A stretch of DNA of 23,825 nucleotides from Saprospiraceae bacterium (GCA_016719855.1 JADJYH010000073.1:1-23825); one strand, 5' to 3'. Shown: positions 1 to 7,816, counted from the stretch's first letter. Notes: generated by a model not told the origin, from the letters alone. Numbers and translations are program-made.

Positions 1-1230
1 GACCTGAAGGAACGGGTGAGCAAAAACAAGGAACTTCGACCAACCAACCTGGGACAACCTCAAGAGTTCCGGGACAAAGTGCAAGAACAAGTGCCGGGAG
101 CGCAACCTCTTCCGCGACCACGCGAAACAACACGCAGGCACATACCAACGAGCTTTTCGGGCACATGAAAACCCTCGCTCAAACTGGACGAGGGGTTCGA
201 AAAACTTCCAAAAGCACACGACAAGTTTTTGGCGCTCGCCAAGTGGAAAGAAAATGGAGAACGGTGCACGAGTGCCGGTGATTTTGATGAACTGAAAGGC
301 TGCAAAGCATGTTCCGGAGTCGAAGACCCTGACCCGTGAGCACCACCGGCAAGGTTTGGAAAGACTCGACGGCACCTTCAAAGCCGTGAAGGAAAAACCT
401 TTAGCTCAAAACCTCGGTGGTGGAGACGGAGGCGGTTCAATGCTCAGGGCACCCAACGCCGCTACGACGGCGATGTCGGCCATTGACAAGATGGAGCGGT
501 CCATTCGCCGCGACCGCCACGACCTCGATTTCCAGTTGCACAAAATCAATACGACCGACGACTAATTGGTGGCACTTGCGCCGGACAAATGTGAAAATGA
601 TAGAGGAAGCTCGTACACTCGGGGAAGAAAGCTAAACGAGATGGACGCCACCAAGATGGACCTCGAGAAAGCGCCTTGTCTCCGAGAAAGGAAGCCGACG
701 TGCTGCAGGATGCCGCTAAGGAGGAAATAGCATGGTGAAATGAGGGCAGCAGCTGGGGCCCGTAGAAGACGTCCTGAAAAATTGGACAAGGCCGCTGAGA
801 AATCAGTACCGCCAAGTCCAAAAAGAGAAAGCTCAAAGGAGCAAGCACCAAAGAAGAAGGGGCACCAAGAAAAAGAATCCATTTTTGGGTGCAGTAAGCA
901 CAATGATGGGCGGATCTTTCAGGGATGTGATTGACACCGTAAGGCCGTTGCTTCCGTCATTGGCGACAAGATTGAAGACGCCATTGAGGAGTTTAAGGAA
1001 GAAATGGAAGAAGGCTACCGCACCAGCACCGGAAGCGCCAACCGAAGCCGCTGCACCAGAAGCACCAGTTGAGCCGGAAGCTAAGAATTGAAGAGCCAGG
1101 AGTTCCGGCTGCCGATACACGTAGCTCCAGTAGCCAAGGCCAAACCAGCAAGGAAAGCTCCTGCTAAAAGGCTGCTCCTGCCAAAACCGAGAAGAAGAAT
1201 AGGCCGAAATCGCCTGTTTCTTTACGATAA
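1..1230 (+). CDS. Lys/Ala-rich coiled-coil protein, 3' part, frameshifted
   Basis: I do not recognise this gene. Coding character runs along the + strand but jumps between frames every 50-150 bases. Convincing pieces include KAHDKFLALAKWKE near 210-255, DKMERSIRRDRHDLDFQLH near 487-540 and KKKNPFLGAVSTMMGG near 868-915. After a one-base shift near 941 comes VASVIGDKIEDAIEEF. The C-terminus is an Ala/Pro/Lys tail (PAPEAPTEAAAPEAP, then a PAKKAAPAKTEKK-like end if one base is corrected near 1169). The product would be a charged, largely helical protein with a basic, low-complexity tail, of the kind seen in DNA- or surface-binding proteins. No catalytic motif is visible. The 5' end lies outside the window. 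The last stop is at 1228-1230 in the frame of the tail, or about 1202 in a neighbouring frame, and a good terminator follows directly. The indels look like sequence errors. Confidence 0.45.
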
Positions 1231-1234
1231 GATA

Positions 1235-1265
1235 AAGACCTGTGCCAACGCACGGGGCTTTTGTT
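1235..1265 (+). terminator. Rho-independent terminator
   Basis: A hairpin with arms CCTGTGC (1239-1245) and GCACGGG (1250-1256) has a CAAC loop. An outer AAG/CTT pair extends the stem across one mismatch, and a T-rich run follows at 1259-1265. It sits just after the Lys/Ala-rich gene and before the convergent polyprenyl synthase end at 1274. Confidence 0.75.
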
Positions 1266-1273
1266 AATACACC

Positions 1274-2237
1274 TCACTTCTTCCGCTGCGTCACGTAACC
1301 TCCAACTCCTCATCGCCGTGCGGAGGCAGTGAATCGGGGGTGGTCAGGTATGGTAAAAGCCGCCGTGCTGCACCGCTCCATCGCAGCCTTAGCGTATTCC
1401 GAGGCCGCCACTGGCCTTCTACGAAGCTGATGACTTCCCTCACTCTTTCGGGCTTGTCGCTGTGCTTTTGATGAGGTTGATGAGCATGGCTCTTGTCACT
1501 GCAGGGGAGGCATTTCGAGGGCATAAATCAGCGGCAGCGTAGCTTTCTCCTGGATGTCAATGCCGAGCGGCTTGCCCACGTCGTCCGTGCCGAAGTCGAA
1601 AAAGGTCGTCGCGCCCGGTTTGGAAGGCGATGCCAAGGTTTTCCCCAAACAGCCGCATTTGCGCTATTACCGCCTCTACGTCCTTGGTGGTGGAGGCCGC
1701 TAGCGCTGCATGCCGCTGCGATGGCGAAGCCGTTTTCTGGCGAATGACTTCGTAATAAATCGCCTCCTTGATGTCAACCGGCGGGCCTTTTCGAGCTGGA
1801 GCAGTTCGCCTTCGCTCATGGCCTTCACAGCTTCGGAGATGAATTTCGAGCAGGCGGAACTCCTTGTTTTTCAAAGCCAACGGACCCCTGCGCGAACAGG
1901 TAATCGCCCACCAACACAGCCACTTTGTTCTCCAGAGGGCGTTGATGGAGAAAAACCACGGCACTCGTCCGGACTCGTCCACCACGTCATCGTGGACGAG
2001 CGTGGCCGTGCAACAGCTCTACCATGGAGGCAGCGGTGTACGTGGCCTCTGTCACCCGCCGCAAATCTTGGCGCTGAGGAACACGAACATGGGCCGCACC
2101 TGCTTGCCCTTCCGCTTCACGATGTAGTATGATGCGGTCCAGCAGCGGCACATGGCTGCGCGCACCCCGGAAGTGCAGCTCGAACTTATCAAAGCTCCTT
2201 CTCGACGGGTTGTTTTTATCGTATCAATGGAAGACAT
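1274..2237 (-). CDS. Polyprenyl diphosphate synthase (trans-isoprenyl chain elongation), frameshifted
   Basis: Enzymes of this family add isopentenyl diphosphate to an allylic diphosphate to build the long all-trans chain used for menaquinone side chains. The start MSSIDTIK is at 2237 and the end is YVTQRKK then stop at 1274. The span of about 320 codons fits the family. Visible in order are VKRKGKQVRPMFVFLSA (substrate-binding KxxRP), TLVHDDVVDESG (first Asp-rich motif, DDxxD), KEAIYYEVIRQKTAS, FGENLGIAFQ, then RDDLF with DFGTDDVGKPLGID in the neighbouring frame (second Asp-rich motif), and EKATLPLIYALEMP. At least five single-base shifts break the frame, for example near 2200, 2130, 1960 and 1600. 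All key motifs survive once the frames are joined, so I read them as sequence errors. Product chain length cannot be told from sequence; octaprenyl or heptaprenyl synthase is likely. Confidence 0.88.
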
Positions 2238-2240
2238 TTT

Positions 2241-2287
2241 TGGTTGGCAGTTAGACGGTTGGCGGTTAGCAGTCGGGATGCAGTTAT
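2241..2287. repeat. Degenerate heptamer-like words upstream of polyprenyl synthase
   Basis: Directly upstream of the polyprenyl synthase start the + strand carries a run of diverged related words (GGCAGTTAGAC, GGTTGGCGGTTAG, GCAGTCGG) with a loose 7-8-base period. It resembles the other heptamer-derived stretches at 3807, 3967, 12087, 13791 and 14571, but is too diverged to prove common origin. Confidence 0.4.
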
Positions 2288-2462
2288 ACTCCGAATTCTG
2301 GTTTGTCAAAGGGGTTTGGGGCGGAAGTCTCCCGACAGGCCGGCGGGGGCGATAATTGTGCACAAACCTATAGTGCGGAGTATGCGGTGAATGCCAACTG
2401 GCAACCTGAGACAGCAAAAAGTAGGTTGAAACTTTGACAATCCTGATTTGCACCAACGAAAC

Positions 2463-2501
2463 AGCCCCGACGGGATTTGGATGCCGGTCGGGGCTATTTT
2501 T
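2463..2501. terminator. Strong hairpin terminator between divergent starts and DUF5723 end
   Basis: Perfect 9-bp arms AGCCCCGAC (2463-2471) and GTCGGGGCT (2487-2495) have a 15-base loop. T's follow on the + side and a weaker T stretch on the - side. The only gene end nearby is the DUF5723 gene, which ends at 2517 on the - strand, so it most likely terminates that transcript. The T-run on the + side suggests it can work both ways. Confidence 0.7.
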
Positions 2502-2516
2502 GAGCATAACCAAACT

Positions 2517-3783
2517 TTATTTTATCGAAACCGGCGCCCCTGCCCTTGCTGAAAAGCTATGCGCATCGCCAGGGTTTATCAATGAAAATAGATTGTCGGT
2601 GACGCCAAAACCTACTGGGCCAAGCTTGAGCGTGAGGTTGAGGCCGAGGTTGTCGTAGCTGTCCGGCTGCTTGAAAGCATAGCTGAGACCTCCATTGAGC
2701 TGTTTGATGGGGCTGAAATTGATGCCGACCGCCACTGGGAAAACGGCTCGCCCCGGTAGTTTTCGTTGAAAAACAAGCCGCTCACTGCCCATTTTCATTC
2801 AGCTTTTATCGGGCGCTAGGGTAAATTTTGCGGGTAAGCGTGGTGGTGTGTAACTGCCGCTGGTTTCTTCGACCTTGAAAGTTGATTTCAAGGTGTCCAG
2901 TGCATCGCCGAAACTGACCGAGTCGCCCGTCAGTGCACCGGAAAAGTCAAGCCCGTCGTACTGGTAGGTTTGGGTGGCTACGTAGTTGGTCACGTTGTCG
3001 TCCCAAGTGATTTTGCCAAGGTCGAGCACGCTGGCGGCGAGGTCGAGCTTGCCGAGTTCCACACTGAGGCCAAGGTCAGAAAGCCATGCCGTTGTTCTTG
3101 CTAAAAACTTTTGGGCGGTGAGTTTAGCGTAGTCAAAATCAACGTTCACATCTTCAAATTCTTGGTAATCAATCGTATTGGCTGAGTGCAGGATGTAGTC
3201 TCCGTTAAGGGTGATTTGGTAAACATCAGGGTCGGTATAGAGGCTGGCGCAGCGTGGTGGTCTTTGTCGGTGGCCGCACCAGCGATGCCACTGAGGAAAC
3301 GACATTGGCACCAAGCGTCACCGGCCCCAATTTCGTATGCCGCTCCGGCCAAAAGTTCGTGATAACCAGTCAGTTCCACCCCTCGTGACCAAGCTCCACC
3401 GTCTCGCCAATGAACTGCGCATTGCCTTGCCAAACCAACTGCGGCAATGTTTTCGGATAATTCAAAAAGGCATTGTACTTCACGGCATGGCCGATAGTCA
3501 GGTGCAGGTTTTTTAACTTGAAGCTCAGGCTGAGCGAAGGGATACCAACTCGTTGCGAATGGTGTTCTCCGCATCAAATGACCGATGAGCTTGTCAATGT
3601 CCACCACGGTTTGCCTTCTTGCTTCCCAACGATTTGGTTGTAGGTCGGCCCGTCGAAAGCGATTGAACTGTAAATTCCGGGCAGGCCGATGGTGAGTTTG
3701 TTGTCCTGCACAAAGGCCGGGTTGGTGCTGTTCGACTGCCAGACATGGGGCGCGAAATGGAGGCCAAGCTCCTGCGCCATCAT
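2517..3783 (-). CDS. DUF5723-family outer-membrane beta-barrel protein, frameshifted
   Basis: DUF5723 proteins are Bacteroidota outer-membrane beta-barrels of unknown function. The mature N-terminus MMAQELGLHFAPHVWQSN is followed by NPAFVQDNKLTIGLPGIYSS, a family-like opening, then VDIDKLIGHL. With frame joining come LKNLHLTIGHAVKYNAFLNY, LPQLVWQGNAQFIGE and ELTGYHELLAGAAYEIG. The C-terminal half reads YTDPDVYQITLNGDYILHSA, then LSVELGKLDLAASVLDLG, and a final LKLGPVGFGVTDNLF strand. Alternating hydrophobic/polar strands fit a barrel. The span of about 420 codons is slightly short for the family because the signal peptide must lie upstream of 3783. A candidate ATG at 3863 would run through the heptamer array but is out of frame by one base (see findings). 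At least five indels break the gene, probably sequence errors. Confidence 0.75.
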
Positions 3784-3806
3784 TTGCGAAGCGAAAAAAG
3801 GAGAAT

Positions 3807-3836
3807 AGGTATGAGGTATGAGGTATGAGGTATGAG
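3807..3836. repeat. Heptamer tandem repeat (AGGTATG x 4.3)
   Basis: Four perfect AGGTATG units (3807-3834) plus two further bases. It lies 24 bases upstream of the MMAQELG codons of the DUF5723 gene, where its signal peptide should be encoded. A unit length of seven shifts the reading frame with every copy gained or lost. Confidence 0.93.
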
Positions 3837-3966
3837 TGGTTGACGGTCAGCGTTTCGCATTTTTGGAATTGTATTTTTGGTGCAATTTCAATGACATGGT
3901 TGTTTAATAAGAGAAGGGGCTTCGAGTGCTTTTGTTCAAACTGCTCAAGCCCCCTTAACTGTGAAC

Positions 3967-4011
3967 TATGAGATATGAGTTAGGAGTGCACTCAAAACTT
4001 CGTATCTCATA
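3967..4011. terminator. Hairpin after asnS made of heptamer-like words
   Basis: Perfect 9-bp arms TATGAGATA (3967-3975) and TATCTCATA (4003-4011) lie immediately downstream of the asnS stop at 4018 (- strand). The left arm continues as TATGAGA TATGAGT TAGGAGT, a diverged 7-base period related to the array at 3807. There is no clear T-run, so its role as terminator is inferred from position. Confidence 0.5.
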
Positions 4012-4017
4012 TCAGTT

Positions 4018-5449
4018 CTAAAGCTCCGCCTGCCCCGCCGCCCGTGGAAATGCAATCACGTCACGGATATTGCTCATGCCTCTGATGAACAACACCATCC
4101 GCTCGAAGCCAAGGCCGAAGCCTGCGTGGGGCAGCCCCAATTTGCGAAGCTCAAGATACCAAAGCTCCTCCTCATGGATGCCCTGGGCGTGGATGCGCTC
4201 AACAGTTTGCTGTGGCGCTCCTCCCGCTGTGAGCCGCCGATGACCTCGCCGATGTATGGGAACAGGATGTCCATAGCCCGCCACGGTCTCCTTGCCGGGT
4301 TCAGTTCGTCGTTTTCCGCATGTAAATGCCTTGATGGACTTCGGGTAATCCCGCACGACAACGGGCTTTTGGAAATGCTTTTCCACGAGGTAGCGCTCGT
4401 GCTCACTCTGGAGGTCCTTGCCCCACTGCGTCGAACTTGAACTTGCCTTTTTGTAGGTATTCGAGTTGCGCAGTATGTCCACCGCCTCTGTGTAGGTGAT
4501 GCGCTCGAGTTGTTATCCCACCATGAAGCGGGAGCATGTCCACGAGGCCCATCGGGCGGCGGTCTTCCTGCTTCATGTTTTTTTCCTCGTCCTTGATGCG
4601 CTTGTCGAGGAAGGCTAGGTCGTCGGGGTAGTTGTCGAGGATATGGCGGATGAGGTATTTCACGAAGTCCTCGGCCAGGTCCATGTTGTCAAAGATGTCG
4701 TTGAAGGCGACCTCCGGCTCAATCATCCAGAACTCGGCCAAGTGGCGGGTCGTGGTACGATTGCTCGGCCCGAAAGGTGGGGCCGAAAGTGTAGATTTTG
4801 CCCAGGGCCATCGCCGCTATCTCGCCCTGCAACTGGCCGGAAACGGTCAGGTTGGTACTTTGCCAAAAAAATCTTCCTTGAAATCAATCTCGCCGGACTC
4901 GGTGCGAGGCAGGTTTTCCAGGTCGAGCGTCGTCACCTGGAACATCTCGCCAGCGCCCTCGGCATCGCTGCCCGTGACGATGGGCGTGTGCATGTAGTAG
5001 TAGCCCCTATCGTTAAAATACTTGTGAACGGCATAAGCCACGGCGTGGCGAATGCGGAAAACGGCGCTGAAAGTCTGCGTCCTCATGCGGAAATGCGCTT
5101 TTTCCCGCAGGTACTCCATCGTCATGTTCTTCGGCTGGAGGTGGTACTCTTCGGGGCTGCACTCGCCGAGCAGTTCGATGCCTTCGGCAGTAAGTTCGAC
5201 GGACTGGCCTGCGCCCTGCGACTCCACCAACTGGCCAGTGACCGAGATGCAGGCGTGGAACTGAATTTTTTTCAAAAACGCTTCGTCGAATTTTTCAAAA
5301 TCAACCACCACTTGCAGCGTGTTGAACGAGGAGCCGTCGTAGAGGGCGATGAAGCGGTTGGAGCGAAAGGAGCGCACCCAGCCGGAGACTTTTACGGTGG
5401 TGCCGACTTGTGGCTGGCGCAATATTTCAGCGATTTCTGTTCTTTTCAT
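4018..5449 (-). CDS. asnS: Asparaginyl-tRNA synthetase, frameshifted by sequence errors
   Basis: AsnRS, a class IIb synthetase, charges tRNA-Asn in the cytoplasm. The start MKRTEIAEILRQP is chosen at 5449. It opens the OB-fold anticodon-binding domain (VKVSGWVRSFRSNRFIALYD, then LVESQGAGQSVEL). The catalytic core follows: AHFRMRTQTFSAVFRIRHA, HTPIVTGSDAEGAGEMF, NLTVSGQLQGEIAAMALGK, motif 2 FGPTFRAEQS, AEFWMIEPEVAF, and motif 3 GFGLGFERM near the end. The total of about 477 codons matches the family. The frame breaks near 4850, 4745, 4480-4530, 4315 and 4210-4290, each fixed by one or two bases. An essential single-copy enzyme is very unlikely to be a true pseudogene, so these are read as sequencing errors. 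A palindromic leader (5466-5528) and a near-match promoter (5547-5554) lie upstream. Confidence 0.93.
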
Positions 5450-5465
5450 GTTAGTTTGATTCGTA

Positions 5466-5528
5466 GTAGCCGCCAAACTTGTTTGACTGGCTGTTTATTC
5501 AAGCCAGCCAAACAAGTTTGGCGGCTAC
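5466..5528. repeat. 27-bp inverted repeat in the asnS leader
   Basis: Arms at 5466-5492 and 5502-5528 are complementary over 27 bases with one mismatch, around a 9-base loop. Each arm holds the word GCCGCCAAACTTGTTTG. The hairpin lies 17 bases upstream of the asnS ATG and downstream of its candidate promoter, so it would be in the 5' untranslated mRNA. Confidence 0.9.
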
Positions 5529-5546
5529 AATTGGCAAATCGGGGTG

Positions 5547-5554
5547 CGAAAGTA
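5547..5554 (-). promoter_or_regulatory. Near-match Bacteroidota -7 element for asnS
   Basis: Read on the - strand this is TACTTTCG, one base off TAnnTTTG, 98 bases before the asnS start. It would place the palindrome 5466-5528 inside the transcript. Confidence 0.4.
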
Positions 5555-5631
5555 AGCCAAAAAATGGCGTGAAACGGAGTTCCGTTGCCGGAATTTGAAA
5601 AACGTAAGCTTGGCAAACTTGGTTTCAAAAC

Positions 5632-5663
5632 AAAAAAAGCCTCGGCAACACCGAAGCCTTTTT
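5632..5663. terminator. Bidirectional terminator hairpin
   Basis: A-tract, imperfect GC-rich stem (GCCTCGG / CCGAAGCC) and a T-tract on both strands. In the - direction it lies between the greA-like gene (ends 6153) and the asnS promoter. It is probably the original terminator of the greA-like transcript, with the two palindromic elements at 5675-6117 lying between gene and terminator. Confidence 0.65.
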
Positions 5664-5674
5664 CAAACCTAATT

Positions 5675-5889
5675 TATGCGAATTAAGAGTTGGAAGTTGC
5701 CGAAATGACCTCGGAGGGGTCAAATGTTGGTAGAATTTCATTCGCAAGGTGCGTTTTCGACCTCGGAGAGGTCGTACGTTCGGGGTTTGTGCGACCTCTC
5801 CGAGGTCGAAACACCGTTAATACCTATTTTCTACCAATATTTGACCTCTCCGAGGTCGGAGAATTCTGCTTCAACACCTAATTCGCATA
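5675..5889. mobile_element. MITE-like nested palindrome, element A (GACCTCGGAGAGGTC type)
   Basis: Perfect 11-bp terminal inverted repeats TATGCGAATTA (5675-5685) and its complement (5879-5889) bound the element. Inside are four copies of a 15-base palindrome at 5707, 5759, 5793 and 5843: GACCTCGGAGAGGTC or its complement form, the first with one change. TTGGTAGAA near 5727 and its complement near 5831 also mirror each other, so the whole roughly 215-bp unit is an imperfect large palindrome with small hairpins in each arm. No protein is encoded. The layout resembles REP/BIME-like or MITE elements moved in trans by a transposase. Its own name, if any, is not known to me. Confidence 0.65.
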
Positions 5890-5909
5890 ATTTTCCAACA
5901 CCTTGAATA

Positions 5910-6117
5910 TAACGTGAATTCGGAGATTATATAATTGATTACCAGCTATTTAGCCGCAGAGCGGCGACAATATTTGTAGAAATATGCAAAAAATGGGTTC
6001 AGCACCAGCGGTGCGAAATCTAATATTTCGCACCGCTGGTGCTGAACCCCTTGTCATTGCTGCATTCTACAAATATTAGCGCCGCTCTGCGGCTTTTAAA
6101 TCTCCGAACTCACGTTA
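5910..6117. mobile_element. MITE-like nested palindrome, element B
   Basis: Terminal repeats TAACGTGAATTCGGAGATT (5910-5928) and its complement with one mismatch (6099-6117). Further in, AGCCGCAGAGCGGC (5952-5965) is mirrored at 6081-6094. ATATTTGTAGAA near 5970 is mirrored near 6065. A central perfect 25-bp pair, 5995-6019 with 6025-6049, has a 5-base loop. Both the outer GCCGC-AGA-GCGGC and the inner GCACC-AGC-GGTGC words are small palindromes themselves. No coding sequence is present. The element is unrelated in sequence to element A next to it but has the same architecture. Confidence 0.7.
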
Positions 6118-6152
6118 ATACAAGAAAGCGGGGCTTGAACCAGCAGGGTTTT

Positions 6153-6602
6153 CTATTGCACCTCCAAAATAGGGATGCTTTGTCCCCGAAAGGAAATGGT
6201 TTCCCCTGCCTTGCGGCCCGCCAATGCGTCTCCAATGGGCGATGCCAAGGATACTAGATAATACAGTCTCCCTTCCGATTCCAGCTTCCCGGCGCTGATG
6301 GCGATGAAGTAGTTTCCCTGCCCAGTCAGTACCAGGCTTCCTTCCCCGATGCCAGGCGGCAAGTCTTCCAATTGAATGCGGTCCAATACCTGTTGGAGCT
6401 GCTGCACCTCCGCCAGTTGCAGCGACAGTTTTTCCTGTTCGAGCTGCATCATCGCCCGGCCCGTCTCGTGCTTGTCGCCAGCGCTGCTCTTGGTCTCTTC
6501 GTCCAGGGCCTGCCGGACTTCCTCCTGGACACGGGTGACTGTATCTAGGCGTTGGGTGACGTATTGCTGGCAGTGGGCGAGGAGGAGGGGTTTGAGTTGC
6601 AT
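6153..6602 (-). CDS. GreA/GreB C-terminal domain-like protein
   Basis: A small Bacteroidota protein with the C-terminal fold of the Gre transcription factors. In true Gre factors this fold binds at the RNA polymerase secondary channel, while the N-terminal coiled coil carries the cleavage-inducing acidic tip. The start at 6602 (MQLKPLLLAHCQQYV) gives 149 aa and is supported by a TACCTTTG promoter 30 bases upstream; a longer frame would begin at 6695. Residues 1-90 are helical and charged (QEEVRQALDEETKSSAG, then QLEQEKLSLQLAEVQQLQQ). Residues 95-149 hold the Gre_C-like barrel ending SPIGDALAGRKAGETISF. The N-terminal hairpin differs from GreA, so an anti-backtracking role is uncertain. Some homologues are annotated, wrongly I think, as 3-oxoacyl-ACP synthase. 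Confidence 0.75.
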   Translation of the reverse strand: MQLKPLLLAHCQQYVTQRLDTVTRVQEEVRQALDEETKSSAGDKHETGRAMMQLEQEKLSLQLAEVQQLQQVLDRIQLEDLPPGIGEGSLVLTGQGNYFIAISAGKLESEGRLYYLVSLASPIGDALAGRKAGETISFRGQSIPILEVQ

Positions 6603-6631
6603 GGTGGTAAAATGGACGTGGTTGTTTTCTG

Positions 6632-6639
6632 CAAAGGTA
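6632..6639 (-). promoter_or_regulatory. Bacteroidota -7 promoter element (TACCTTTG)
   Basis: Exact TAnnTTTG on the - strand, 30 bases before the 6602 start. It favours that start over the upstream in-frame ATG at 6695. Confidence 0.65.
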
Positions 6640-6687
6640 GTAGGGATTGGGGTTTTATGGATGGTGTTAAGGTCTTGTATCCATTCC

Positions 6688-7032
6688 TCAATCACTCACC
6701 CGCCCGCCCTTTTCCAGCCATTTTACGATGGTGTCAATATCGGCATCGGAGAGCACGCCGCCTTGTGGCATCCTTTTGTTTTGGGGAGAGGCCGGGTCGG
6801 CCACCGCCGCCTTGATGCTGGCGGCCCTGCTGGCGATGTCATCGTCGGTTTCGAGCACGACGGGCATCCCATCGGGCAATCCCTTGGAGGGTGCGTGGCA
6901 AGTGACTGTGCAATTGGCTGCCACGATGGCCTTCACCTTCGGGAAATACTTGGGCGATGCCTCCTCTTTTTTGCAGGAGAATACGATGGCCATAAAGACC
7001 ACTGCTGCCAAAATCTTACGATGCTTTTTCAT
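6688..7032 (-). CDS. Cytochrome-c-like lipoprotein with CxxxCH
   Basis: A protein of 114 aa starting MKKHRKILAAVVFM; this start gives a clean lipoprotein signal with lipobox FSC at residue 20, so it should sit lipid-anchored in the periplasm. The mature part reads YFPKVKAIVAANCTVTCHAP, with a single heme-binding-like motif CTVTCH of CxxxCH type rather than CxxCH. GLPDGM, then MPQGGVLSDADIDTIVKWLE and GG follow; the downstream Met and the W-L-E-K-G-G end match small c-type cytochrome domains of Bacteroidota and Planctomycetes. It likely transfers electrons or binds heme in the periplasm. The partner is unknown; the downstream greA-like gene has its own promoter. Intact in this window. Confidence 0.75.
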   Translation of the reverse strand: MKKHRKILAAVVFMAIVFSCKKEEASPKYFPKVKAIVAANCTVTCHAPSKGLPDGMPVVLETDDDIASRAASIKAAVADPASPQNKRMPQGGVLSDADIDTIVKWLEKGGRVSD

Positions 7033-7418
7033 TGTTGATGGTTTGTACCTTCGGGTTGGCTTCTCCTTGAAGCCAGTTGGTGTTATAGACATCGAATGGT
7101 TGGGAAAGGTTGGGGGCTGCGGATGGCAAGCGAAGCCCGATGCCTTTGACTGTGAGCTAAGGGGCTTTCTTATAAAAATTGTGAATTCGGTTTGTTGGCC
7201 AAATAAGTGGGTGTCGCAGTTTTATAAGATAGCCCTTGCATCGGATAAGCCCGCTGGGCTTGGCGGTTGGGTTAGTTTAGCCCTTTGGACAAACTGCCAG
7301 ACTTACAGATGCAAGTCCCATAGGGATTAATTGTGCTGACGCTAAACTTGTCATAGCTTTTGGGTTTTATTAGTTCAGACATGCTTGCAACAACCGGAAA
7401 CATTCAAAACTCAAAATC
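7033..7418. other. Intergenic stretch before accessory island
   Basis: About 390 bases with no convincing gene on either strand. It separates the cytochrome-like lipoprotein (-) from the small + strand gene at 7419. Base composition becomes AT-richer towards the right. TAGCTTTTG at 7354-7362, one extra T from TAnnTTTG, is a possible promoter for the 7419 gene. No repeat or RNA structure stands out. Confidence 0.5.
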
Positions 7419-7646
7419 ATGACCGTTAAAGAACTTATTGAACTGCTTGTCCAATATCCGCAACAAGCCCGTGTTGTGGTAGCTGGTTATGAAGGCGGGT
7501 ACAATGATATATTGAAGCTTAACCCAATTCCGCTACAATTAAATGCCCATGCAGAATGGTGGTATGGCCAACATGAACGCTCAGAAGAAGGTGCCGGGGA
7601 GCAAGCTGTTTTCCTAGAAGGGAAGAATGAGGTGGCTACGGATTAG
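7419..7646 (+). CDS. Small hypothetical protein (75 aa)
   Basis: I do not recognise a named family. The frame starts MTVKELIELLVQYPQQARVV, a helix followed by a strand, then AGYEGGYNDILKL and an acidic, Trp-containing C-terminus (AEWWYGQHERSEEGAGEQ). The opening 'VKELIELL..YP..A.VVV.GYEGGY' looks like a small, compact, conserved protein sometimes seen near restriction or mobile genes; this resemblance is from memory and not proven. There are no membrane segments or cysteines. It lies 200 bases upstream of the methyltransferase on the same strand, separated by a hairpin and a fresh promoter, so it is probably transcribed separately. Confidence 0.6.
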   Translation: MTVKELIELLVQYPQQARVVVAGYEGGYNDILKLNPIPLQLNAHAEWWYGQHERSEEGAGEQAVFLEGKNEVATD

Positions 7647-7665
7647 CCTACTTGGCCTACGCACG

Positions 7666-7680
7666 GCGGGCTGAACCCGC
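7666..7680. repeat. Small hairpin GCGGG-CTGAA-CCCGC
   Basis: 5-bp GC stem with a CTGAA loop, 20 bases after the 7419 gene stop. No T-run follows, so it may be a weak terminator or a fragment of an intergenic repeat. Confidence 0.35.
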
Positions 7681-7816
7681 TACCTTGGTGCATATGCAAG
7701 CACAACTTGCAACGAGAAGGCCGTTTTTCAATGGACCGACTATGCCTGCGAGGTGAAGTTTCAAAAATTACAACAAAATGGTTCAATAATTGAATTCATT
7801 TGTTTGTCTTTTTAGT

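Noticed and set aside
3807..3836. CRISPR-like repeats (also considered for 13791-13821 and 5707-5857)
   Set aside because: Units are 7 or 15 bases with no unique spacers of regular length and no cas genes nearby; these are tandem heptamers and palindromes.
5466..5528. T-box riboswitch for asnS
   Set aside because: No T-box core, no specifier-stem layout and no terminator between the hairpin and the start codon.
4643..5572. + strand open frame of 309 codons over asnS
   Set aside because: The - strand carries recognisable AsnRS motifs throughout; the + frame is Ala/Val/Arg-rich nonsense typical of antisense.
5632..5663. tRNA or small RNA gene
   Set aside because: Only one hairpin with A/T tracts; it is a terminator. 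No cloverleaf or T-loop sequence was found here or elsewhere in the window.
7419..7646. Antitoxin/toxin assignment for the small gene before the methyltransferase
   Set aside because: No helix-turn-helix, ribbon-helix-helix or toxin motif is visible and there is no partner gene within coupling distance.
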